The notes under the pieces were generated by a model that was given only the letters and a program-made list of their open reading frames with translations, did no database searches and had not been told where the DNA came from. From positions 240,553-304,552 of the forward strand of contig NZ_QGTW01000002.1 in assembly GCF_003182355.1 (NCBI RefSeq): 64,000 bases of DNA, read 5' to 3'. The position numbers and the translations under genes are program-made. How positions within the stretch are numbered: position 1 is the first letter of the stretch; each line of letters begins with the position of its first letter. Shown one piece after another: positions 27,921 to 34,911 of this stretch. The DNA is from Cytobacillus oceanisediminis. Lineage in GTDB: Bacteria > Bacillota > Bacilli > Bacillales > Cytobacillaceae.

Positions 27921-27949
27921 AAAAAGGACTCAGATGAGTCCTTTTTTAA
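27921..27949 (+). terminator. Terminator after RCC1-SLH gene
   Basis: AAAAAGGACTCA pairs with TGAGTCCTTTTTT, two-base loop, A and T tracts on both sides. Confidence 0.88.
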
Positions 27950-27961
27950 ATTTGTTCTTTT

Positions 27962-28084
27962 TCACAGCTGATCCCATAGTTTACCCAAAAGATAATAAAC
28001 TAGCAATACGGGGATTCCGCCGATCACTAAAGCCGCATAGAAAATATCATTAATCATGTTCCAATCCTCATACGTCAGGTTCAT
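27962..28084 (-). CDS. Possible 40-residue single-span membrane protein
   Basis: From an ATG at 28084 the minus strand encodes a 40-residue peptide with one hydrophobic span (FYAALVIGGIPVLLVYYLL) and a protein-like start (NLTYEDWNMIND). The longer open frame upstream is antisense to the lipoprotein gene and is not coding. The ribosome site is weak. It may be a real small membrane protein or the tail of a lost gene. Confidence 0.35.
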   Translation of the reverse strand: MNLTYEDWNMINDIFYAALVIGGIPVLLVYYLLGKLWDQL

Positions 28085-28161
28085 TCCTGGCAAGACAAGA
28101 TAGTAAATGCGATGTAACTTACAAAGAAAAAATACGACTAATATTTGGGAGGTAAAATAAC

Positions 28162-28503
28162 TTGAAAAAAATATTATTAATAGGAATTTGTTTTGTTTTT
28201 TTAGTTGCTTGTTCAAGTAACAACGAAAACATTGGTAAATCAATAAATAACGAAAATGAAAAAACACATATTGAAAATGATATGCCTGCAATTACAGGAG
28301 AAATTGTTAAAATAGAAAATGGAAGGTTTTTAGTGGAAAGCACAACCGAAAAATTACCAGATGGTAGACCAGATGCAATATGGTTTTCCACAAATGATAT
28401 TGAATCTTTAAGAGTTGGTCAACTTGTTTCTGTATGGACTAACGAAATAAATGAAAGTTATCCAGCACAAGCGAATGCCGATAAAATTGAGATTAAAGAG
28501 TAA
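28162..28503 (+). CDS. DUF3221-type small lipoprotein
   Basis: 113 residues. The N-terminus is a lipoprotein signal (KKILLIGICFVFLVACSS) with Cys in the lipobox LVAC, so it should be lipid-anchored on the outer face of the membrane. The mature part has the pattern ITGEIVKIENGRFLVES ... IWFSTNDIESLRVGQLVSVW, typical of DUF3221 (YobA-like) proteins of unknown role. Translation starts at TTG behind GGGAGGT. The gene converges on a decayed lipoprotein gene. Confidence 0.78.
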   Translation: MKKILLIGICFVFLVACSSNNENIGKSINNENEKTHIENDMPAITGEIVKIENGRFLVESTTEKLPDGRPDAIWFSTNDIESLRVGQLVSVWTNEINESYPAQANADKIEIKE

Positions 28504-28539
28504 GTTTCGAGGACTGAATTTTAATTATTCAGCACTCTA

Positions 28540-28579
28540 AAAACAAGCGTATTCGTTTTATTTCGAATACGCTTGTTTT
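28540..28579. terminator. Strong bidirectional terminator
   Basis: The 16-bp perfect stem AAAACAAGCGTATTCG / CGAATACGCTTGTTTT with an eight-base loop lies between two convergent genes. Confidence 0.92.
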
Positions 28580-28597
28580 TAGAAAAGAAATCAATAA

Positions 28598-28859
28598 TCA
28601 AGTTAAACAGAGCCTTTTATTAAGAATCTTTGTATCTTCTTCTACAGTAATCCACATCTGTCCTTCATGTTCTTGCACCTTTTTTGTTAAGCTGACCAAA
28701 ACTCTGTTAGCTTCCTCGTTCACTTTAGTAACAATACCGCCAATGTCGTAATTTTTACTATCCACCTTTATTGTCTTTGTCATCAGCACTTAATTCCTAG
28801 CAGCTCAATAATAGACTGGGTACAAACAATAAAAGCATGGCCAAGTAAAGTAATCTCAT
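28598..28859 (-). pseudogene. Decayed small lipoprotein gene, DUF3221-like
   Basis: An ATG at 28859 behind AAGGGAG begins a lipoprotein signal (RLLYLAMLLLFVPSLLLSC), but a TAG falls right after the lipobox Cys (28797-28799). The following codons ELSADDKDNKGG also run into a stop. In another frame, 28598-28789 encodes about 60 residues (YDIGGIVTKVNEEANRVLVS ... GQMWITVEEDTKI) that resemble the DUF3221 core. One stop and one frame change therefore separate signal and body. The downstream piece could still be translated from GTG at 28789 behind AGGAATTA, but would stay in the cytoplasm. Confidence 0.6.
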
Positions 28860-28926
28860 TACAGTCACTCCCTTTATACAGTAGACGTAAAGGGTTGGTT
28901 TTTGTCTCAAAATATCACGAAATAAA

Positions 28927-28957
28927 AAAGCACCAGGCCACAAAGCCTGATGCTCTT
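28927..28957 (-). terminator. Terminator of the LCP gene
   Basis: AAGCACCAGGC pairs with GCCTGATGCTT with a six-base loop, directly after the LCP stop codon, with a T run on the minus strand. Confidence 0.8.
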
Positions 28958-28959
28958 TA

Positions 28960-29964
28960 TTATTGCTCTATAGGACCATCATGAAGCTCAAGATGGCTCT
29001 GCAAATCAGTTTTTAATAATTCCAGTGCTTCCTGATCCAACTGATAGTAATAAGCTCCGCCAAGAGTGGAATCTTGTCCTTCAAGTGTTTTCGACTCAAT
29101 GGTTAGTGGATCTTTGATCGCAAATTGTGCTAAATATTTCATCTCACCGAATGTAAGGTTGGTTTTCATATTAGAACCAATTGCATCAAACACATCATCG
29201 TATTTGGAAAAGGAATCAACAGAAGCTGCTTTACGAATAACTGCTTTAATGATTTCCTGCTGGCGTTTGCCGCGTTCAATATCGTTATCGATCTTTCTGG
29301 TACGGGCAAGGGCCAGTGCCTCTTCACCGTTCAAAGTCTGGAGTCCAGGTTCCAGGCTGATAGCGCCTGCTCTATCCTCGGAATCCTGTTCAGAGAAAGC
29401 GAATGGTACATCCACATCAATTCCGCCAAGTGCATCGATCACTTCCATGAAGGCCTGGAAATTTATACGGGCATAATAGTCAACTGGGATTTCAAGTAAA
29501 TTCTCAACCGTTTCAATGGTTGCCTTAGGCCCGCCAAACGCATGCGCATGGTTGATTCTTGTTTCATAGCCTTCCTGTGGGATAAATACATAAGAGTCAC
29601 GTGGAATACTTAACAACTTTGCCGTATGGTCTTTCTGGTTAACCGTCAGAAGCAGCAGTGCATCTGAGCGTGAATTTTCGCCAAAGCCACGCTTTTCGCT
29701 GTCATCCACACCAATAATCAACATCGAGAAATTATCTTTATCGATTTTAACGGCCTCTTCACGATGCGGTGACTTCTCCCGGCCTTCGATTTCTTCAAAA
29801 GATGCATTTGCCGTCCTCTTAAACTCCCCATAAAAATGAGTTCCAAGGAACGCAGTAAAAGCAAACAAAATCATAAGCGGCACCAAAATAACTAAAGCAA
29901 CCCGTCTCTTGCGAAGCTTTCTTCTTTTATTTAAAGAAAAATCCTCTCTACTTCTATTAGTCAT
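28960..29964 (-). CDS. LytR-CpsA-Psr (LCP) family ligase
   Basis: 334 residues: a basic cytoplasmic N-terminus (NKRRKLRKRR), one membrane helix (VALVILVPLMILFAFTAFL) and an extracellular LCP domain at about 80-250. Family residues are visible in MLIIGVDDSEKRGFG, RSDALLLLTVN, ARTRKIDNDIERGKRQQEII and the SIPRDSYV block. LCP enzymes transfer undecaprenyl-linked polymers onto peptidoglycan, so it may attach the pyruvylated polymer or the capsule made in this window. Good AGAGGAG site. A family A repeat lies 35 bases upstream of the start. Confidence 0.92.
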   Translation of the reverse strand: MTNRSREDFSLNKRRKLRKRRVALVILVPLMILFAFTAFLGTHFYGEFKRTANASFEEIEGREKSPHREEAVKIDKDNFSMLIIGVDDSEKRGFGENSRSDALLLLTVNQKDHTAKLLSIPRDSYVFIPQEGYETRINHAHAFGGPKATIETVENLLEIPVDYYARINFQAFMEVIDALGGIDVDVPFAFSEQDSEDRAGAISLEPGLQTLNGEEALALARTRKIDNDIERGKRQQEIIKAVIRKAASVDSFSKYDDVFDAIGSNMKTNLTFGEMKYLAQFAIKDPLTIESKTLEGQDSTLGGAYYYQLDQEALELLKTDLQSHLELHDGPIEQ

Positions 29965-29998
29965 TTATGTTTCTCCTCTTTATATGGTAGTGGTATGG

Positions 29999-30019
29999 GT
30001 ACCAGGTACCTAGACCAGT
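29999..30019. repeat. REP-like repeat, family A
   Basis: GGTACCAGGTACCTAGACCA, followed 10 bases later by TAGACCA again. It lies between the divergent LCP and amidase genes. Confidence 0.75.
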
Positions 30020-30208
30020 TATAGACCAATTTGTAATTTCCTGCATAAAACTTATTTTTACATACCCGCTATGTAAATATCAATAACAAAACATTAACAA
30101 AACTATTACTAAATTGGAAGAAATGATAGTCTATTGCTCTATATCATATTTTTTTTCGTAAGTCAAAATAATGAATTTGGAAAAATCGACATTTTTTTCA
30201 GTCTATTA

Positions 30209-30217
30209 TGTTATAAT
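30209..30217 (+). promoter_or_regulatory. Extended -10 promoter element for amidase gene
   Basis: TGTTATAAT (TGn plus TATAAT) lies 43 bases before the amidase start; no good -35 at 17 bases, as is usual for extended -10 promoters. Confidence 0.55.
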
Positions 30218-30259
30218 ATGACAAAATCTACAAAGATTGCAGGGGGAAACTGAGCAACA

Positions 30260-31636
30260 ATGTTTAAGCGTATTTTTTATGGTTTATCGTTTCTAGTCAC
30301 ATTTTGTATTATGGCGATTTCAATGGGAGGGACAGGTTTAGCCGCTTATTTAACGGATATTCCTGAAAAATACTCATCTGAAATCAATTATTTGCTAGAT
30401 CGGAAGGTTATTACAGGATACCCTGACCAAACGTTCAGGCCTGAGGTTAATGTTACCAGAGAGGAAGCCGCCACGATGATTGGCCGCGCAATGGGCTTAA
30501 ATGGCCAGCAGCGTACAACCTCCTTCAGTGATGTCCCTCAATCTTCATATGCTTCCGGCTATATACAATCCGCTGTAGAGAAAGGGATTCTTACCGGATA
30601 TAGTGATGGCACTTTCAGGCCCGAAAATAAGATGACAAGAGGGGAAATGGCTTACCTTCTTAAAAGGGCATTTAACTTATCAAGTACAAGCTATGTATTT
30701 TTCTCGGACGTCGCCAAAAGCGGCACACAATACACGGCGATTAACACGGTTGTAACAGCTGGCCTTGCCAATGGCTATCCGGATGGAAGCTACAGGCCGA
30801 ATAATCCGATTAATCGTGCTGAATTTGCCGTATTAGTAGCGAGAGGTTTGAACCCAACATACCGTGTATCCTCAGCTGATCTCATTCCGATTGGTGAACG
30901 GATTGTAACAGCCGATTCGCTAAATGTCCGGGTAGGCCCGGGGACCGAGTACAAAGCAATAGGCAGTCTGCCAATGAATACAAAGATAACAATCTATTAT
31001 TTTCATGGCGACTGGGTGTATTTTTCTTATGGAAGCTTAAAAGGATTTGTGCATTCAGCATATTTATCCGCTCCAAATACCAAAAAGAAGATTACAATCG
31101 ATCCTGGCCATGGTGGATCCGATCCAGGGGCAATTGGCAATGGCATCTATGAAAAGGAACTAAATCTTTCTGTTGCCTTAAAAGTAAAAAAGATTCTGGA
31201 TCAAAAAGGAATTCAAGTAGTGATGACCCGTACTACGGATACATCTGTATCATTACAAGATCGGGTTAAAATTGGAGTCGATTCAGGCTCAGATACATTC
31301 GTCAGTATCCATGGGAATAGCAACCTAGACAGTTCTGCCAATGGAACTGAAACTTACTATAGTATTGCTGGAACAAACACAAGATCAGAAAGCAGCAAGC
31401 AGCTGTCCAGCTTCATACAAAACAGACTATACAAATCGCTTGGTACAAGAAATCGAGGAGTGAAAACGGCGGAATTTTATGTCATTTATAAAAATCCGCT
31501 CCCAGCTGCACTGATCGAGTTAGGTTTTATCTCTAACTCCAGTGACGCACAAAAGCTGTCATCCGATTATTACCGAAACCAGGCAGCTGAAGCCATTGCA
31601 TACGGAATAGTAGATTACTATAATTGGAAGTACTAA
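30260..31636 (+). CDS. SLH-anchored N-acetylmuramoyl-L-alanine amidase
   Basis: 458 residues: signal peptide, three SLH domains (about 30-205), one SH3b domain (about 215-270, DSLNVRVGPGTEYKAIGSLP) and a zinc-dependent Amidase_3 domain (about 277-455). Zinc ligands are expected at H284 in DPGHGGSDPG, E298 in YEKELNLSV, and the later His in VSIHGNSN. A catalytic Glu is expected in ALIELGFISN. It should cut the MurNAc-L-Ala bond during wall remodelling while tethered to the pyruvylated polymer. ATG behind AGGGGG. Confidence 0.94.
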   Translation: MFKRIFYGLSFLVTFCIMAISMGGTGLAAYLTDIPEKYSSEINYLLDRKVITGYPDQTFRPEVNVTREEAATMIGRAMGLNGQQRTTSFSDVPQSSYASGYIQSAVEKGILTGYSDGTFRPENKMTRGEMAYLLKRAFNLSSTSYVFFSDVAKSGTQYTAINTVVTAGLANGYPDGSYRPNNPINRAEFAVLVARGLNPTYRVSSADLIPIGERIVTADSLNVRVGPGTEYKAIGSLPMNTKITIYYFHGDWVYFSYGSLKGFVHSAYLSAPNTKKKITIDPGHGGSDPGAIGNGIYEKELNLSVALKVKKILDQKGIQVVMTRTTDTSVSLQDRVKIGVDSGSDTFVSIHGNSNLDSSANGTETYYSIAGTNTRSESSKQLSSFIQNRLYKSLGTRNRGVKTAEFYVIYKNPLPAALIELGFISNSSDAQKLSSDYYRNQAAEAIAYGIVDYYNWKY

Positions 31637-31640
31637 GAGA

Positions 31641-31667
31641 AACGGACTGCGGTCCGTTTCTTATTTT
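31641..31667 (+). terminator. Terminator after amidase gene
   Basis: GAAACGGAC pairs with GTCCGTTTC, four-base loop, short T tail. The next gene starts only 50 bases later, so read-through is possible. Confidence 0.75.
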
Positions 31668-31690
31668 TAAAGAGAGAGGATTACCAGCCT

Positions 31691-33364
31691 ATGAAAAGAA
31701 TAATCTATGTATCTCTTTTTCTATTCCTCTTAATGGTTCCTTTTGAAGCGGAAGGTGAAGAGCCGGCGGAACGGGTCATTATCACATTTGATGGAGAGGT
31801 AGACGAGGCGGTGCTGGAGGAGTATGGAGTTGAAGTCCATCATATTTTTAACGAGCTTTCAGCTGCATCTATTACCATTACGATTGATGAGAAGGATGAG
31901 CTGCTTGAAGAAACAAGTGTATCAAGGATCGACCCTGATCCAGTTGTGAAAACAAGCTCCCAAATTACTGACTGGGGTTATGTAAAAGTCAACGCACCTC
32001 TTTCAAAAAAGTGGGGCTGGACAGGAAAGGGCATAAAGGTAGGAGTCATTGACACAGGAATTCGTACGAATCATCCAGACTTAAAGGTTGCTGGAGGAGT
32101 ATCTTTTGTGGCAGGTGTTTCTTCTTATAATGATGACATGGGACATGGTACGCATGTTGCGGGCATCATATCAGCTAAGGATAACAGCATTGGCGTGGTA
32201 GGTGTTGCTCCTGAAGCGAACATCTATGCGATTAAGGCTTTAGACAGCAAAGGAGAAGGCAACCAATCAGATGTTGTGGCAGCAATCGACTGGGCGATTA
32301 ATCAAAAGATGGATATTATCAATCTAAGCATTACATCACCGCAAGGCTCCTATTTATTAAGCCAAACTCTTCAAAAAGCGTATAATCAGGATATTATTAT
32401 TATAGCGGCTTCAGGAAATTCCTTAACTCCGCTTACAGGCAGCCAGGATGTGTTATTTCCTGCCCGTTATCCAACGGTAATCGGAGTGGGATCGATTAAT
32501 AGAAGTAACCAGAAATCATCTTTTTCTTATTATGGCGAATCCCTCGAATTAGTAGCACCGGGTGAGAAAATACTGAGCACTTTTGCTGGTTATGTCGATG
32601 GTGTCTACAAGGATTACTCCTATTCGGACGGCACATCCATGGCATCTCCGTTTGTAGCAGGAATTGCTGCATTATATAAACAAGCGTACCCAGAGTTTAC
32701 AAATGCTCAAATTAGAACGCTTATGCAGCAATCCGCTATCGACTTAGGTGTGAAAGGCAAGGATAGCAGTTACGGCTATGGGCTTGTACAGCCGCCCTTT
32801 GAGGTAAACGGAGAACCATTCATTAGTTCCTTCCCGGATGTTAAAAGTAACGCCTGGTATGCAAAAGAAATCGAGTATCTATATGAAAACGACATCATAA
32901 CCGGTTATCCGGACGGCCGTTTTGTTCCACAAAATCCTGTAACAAGAGCTGAAGCAGTGACGATGCTTGGAAAAGCGATGAAGCTATCAGGCGAGCTTAG
33001 CCAAACCAGCTTTACGGATGTGCCAAAAAGCAATTTTGCTTCAGGCTACATCAAAAGTGCAACAGATTCTAAACTCATAGCGGGATTTCCTGACGGTACC
33101 TTTAAACCTAATGCCCCAATCACAAGGGCAGATGTAGCAGTCATCCTAAAAAGAGCATATGGCTACCGGACAGACTACTCAAAATTATTTAAGGATGTCC
33201 CAAACGAAAAATATTACTTCGAAAGTGTTCATTCCATCCTCACAGCAGGAATCACAAACGGTTACCCAGATGGAACCTTTAGGCCGGCCGAAAGCATCTC
33301 AAGAGCAGAGTTCGCTGTATTCTTAGCAAGAGCGCTGGACGAGAGTTATAGAATAATAGAATAA
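31691..33364 (+). CDS. Subtilisin-like serine protease (S8) with C-terminal SLH domains
   Basis: 557 residues. Signal peptide 1-21, then an inhibitor-like prodomain (about 25-85, RVIITFDGEVDEAVLEEYGV). The S8 catalytic domain spans about 90-370 with Asp121 in VIDTGI, His152 in GHGTHVAGI, oxyanion Asn243 in SGNS and Ser316 in DGTSMASP. Three SLH domains follow from about 375. All catalytic residues are present, so the enzyme is probably an active cell-surface protease, perhaps processing other SLH proteins. The gene follows the amidase and converges on the NlpC/P60 gene. Confidence 0.94.
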   Translation: MKRIIYVSLFLFLLMVPFEAEGEEPAERVIITFDGEVDEAVLEEYGVEVHHIFNELSAASITITIDEKDELLEETSVSRIDPDPVVKTSSQITDWGYVKVNAPLSKKWGWTGKGIKVGVIDTGIRTNHPDLKVAGGVSFVAGVSSYNDDMGHGTHVAGIISAKDNSIGVVGVAPEANIYAIKALDSKGEGNQSDVVAAIDWAINQKMDIINLSITSPQGSYLLSQTLQKAYNQDIIIIAASGNSLTPLTGSQDVLFPARYPTVIGVGSINRSNQKSSFSYYGESLELVAPGEKILSTFAGYVDGVYKDYSYSDGTSMASPFVAGIAALYKQAYPEFTNAQIRTLMQQSAIDLGVKGKDSSYGYGLVQPPFEVNGEPFISSFPDVKSNAWYAKEIEYLYENDIITGYPDGRFVPQNPVTRAEAVTMLGKAMKLSGELSQTSFTDVPKSNFASGYIKSATDSKLIAGFPDGTFKPNAPITRADVAVILKRAYGYRTDYSKLFKDVPNEKYYFESVHSILTAGITNGYPDGTFRPAESISRAEFAVFLARALDESYRIIE

Positions 33365-33368
33365 AAGT

Positions 33369-33401
33369 AAAAAGGAATCAGCATACACTGATTCCTTTTT
33401 A
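33369..33401. terminator. Bidirectional terminator between protease and NlpC/P60 genes
   Basis: AAAAAGGAATCA pairs with TGATTCCTTTTT between two convergent genes. Confidence 0.9.
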
Positions 33402-34409
33402 TTATTGCAAGGCACGATATAGGAATGTAGAGAACTCCGCACGTGAAGTTTGGCTAGATGGGCGGAAGGTTTGATCTGTATATCCGCCAGTAATGTTATT
33501 AGCTGAAAGTTTTTGAATCGCATTATATGCCCAATGCTCTGCATCTAAATCAGAGAATGAAGGTGTTTGTCCATTGTTCTGAAGTTTGAACACCCGTACA
33601 AATAATGCAGCAATTTCCGCACGGCTTATCGGTTCATCTGGCTTAAATTTATTGCCTTCATAGCCACCGAAGTAATTCTTTTCTGTTGCGGCCATGATAT
33701 ATTTGTATGCCCAATGGGACGATGACACATCACTATAGGAAGAACTTGAACTTCCTGAGTATGTAAGATTAAAAGTTTCACTCAACATTTTAGCTGCTTC
33801 CGAACGCTTAATGGTTCTTTCAGGAAGGAATAGTCCCCCATCATATCCATTGATAATGCCTTGTTTACTAAGTGAAGTAATAGGCGTTACTGCCCAATAG
33901 GTTTTAGAAACATCATAGTATTCTCCAGGAGCAAGCTTTGCTACTTTAACTTCCTCAAGCACTCGGCGTGCGCCTGCATAGCGGCTGCCCCAATAATATG
34001 GATCATTAATGGAATCGATCTTTACTCCTTTGGAGCTTGTTGCTGAAATAAATTGATTACTTCCTATGTATATACCAGCGTGAGAAACACCTGATTTATA
34101 TGTATCTTTAAAATAAACAATATCCCCAGCCTTAAGATCGGCCTTGCTAACAGCTGTACCTGCCTTAGCCTGATCTGCTGCTGTTCGTGGCAATTTTACG
34201 TCAACCTTATTAAAAACATATCCTATATAACCCGAACAATCGAAACCGGATGGCGTTGTGCCCCCGAATTTATATGGGACTCCGATATAATCCTTCGCCA
34301 GTCTTACAACCTGTTCACCTGAAGTTTCTTCCATAGCTTGTCCATTAGTTGTAAAACTGGAAAGAGCTAATAGAACCACCGTCAGGCAAAATAGTAATCT
34401 TTTTAACAT
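33402..34409 (-). CDS. NlpC/P60 endopeptidase with C-terminal SLH domains
   Basis: 335 residues: signal peptide 1-25, NlpC/P60 domain (about 30-155), three SLH domains (about 165-335). Cys58 in GFDCSGY and His110 in SHAGIYIG match the catalytic Cys-His pair. The third position, 12 residues after the His as in E. coli Spr, is Ser122 instead of the usual His. The enzyme should cut the D-Glu-diaminopimelate bond in stem peptides. Domain order is the reverse of the amidase and glucosaminidase. Start ATG behind TAGGAGG; divergent from the S-layer gene. Confidence 0.92.
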   Translation of the reverse strand: MLKRLLFCLTVVLLALSSFTTNGQAMEETSGEQVVRLAKDYIGVPYKFGGTTPSGFDCSGYIGYVFNKVDVKLPRTAADQAKAGTAVSKADLKAGDIVYFKDTYKSGVSHAGIYIGSNQFISATSSKGVKIDSINDPYYWGSRYAGARRVLEEVKVAKLAPGEYYDVSKTYWAVTPITSLSKQGIINGYDGGLFLPERTIKRSEAAKMLSETFNLTYSGSSSSSYSDVSSSHWAYKYIMAATEKNYFGGYEGNKFKPDEPISRAEIAALFVRVFKLQNNGQTPSFSDLDAEHWAYNAIQKLSANNITGGYTDQTFRPSSQTSRAEFSTFLYRALQ

Positions 34410-34911
34410 ATTTCGCCTCCTAATCCAAATTATCTACAATAATTTTACCATGAGGAGATTTTTTTGAATTTTACATTTACGTAACAAAATAGGTCATATT
34501 ACTGCAATAATTGTCAAAATACCAAACTATTTAGCTATAAAATTTGAAAAAAAGGTGATTATTTTCTATCAAAACTTGTGTTATTATGTAAAAACATGAT
34601 AAATTAGTAATACTTTCCTGTTGAATTATTTGTAATATTGGTTAGAATTAGATTTACAGGTAAGTTAATCCAATCAATATAAAATAATCCATAAGAGAAA
34701 AATATTGACTATTTTTTGAGGGTCAATTATACTAAACTCTGTATTGTTTGGGTAACTTATTTTTGAATACCTTGTAAAGCTAGTATTAGAGAACTAATAG
34801 GTTGAAAAATACATAACTGGAACCGAATGAATAAGTTTGGAATCTGGCAATCTATGAATGTCTTATATGCTGGCAAATAACTAAGATAAATAAAGGGAGG
34901 AAATGTGATTT
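34410..34911. promoter_or_regulatory. Long AT-rich S-layer promoter and leader region
   Basis: About 500 bases without a gene. The best sigma-A promoter is TTGACT (34705-34710), 17 bases, TATACT (34728-34733), which would give a leader of about 170 bases. Other AT-rich boxes upstream (TTATTATG near 34580, TAGAATTAG near 34645) may be further promoters. Multiple promoters and long stable leaders are usual for S-layer genes. Confidence 0.65.
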
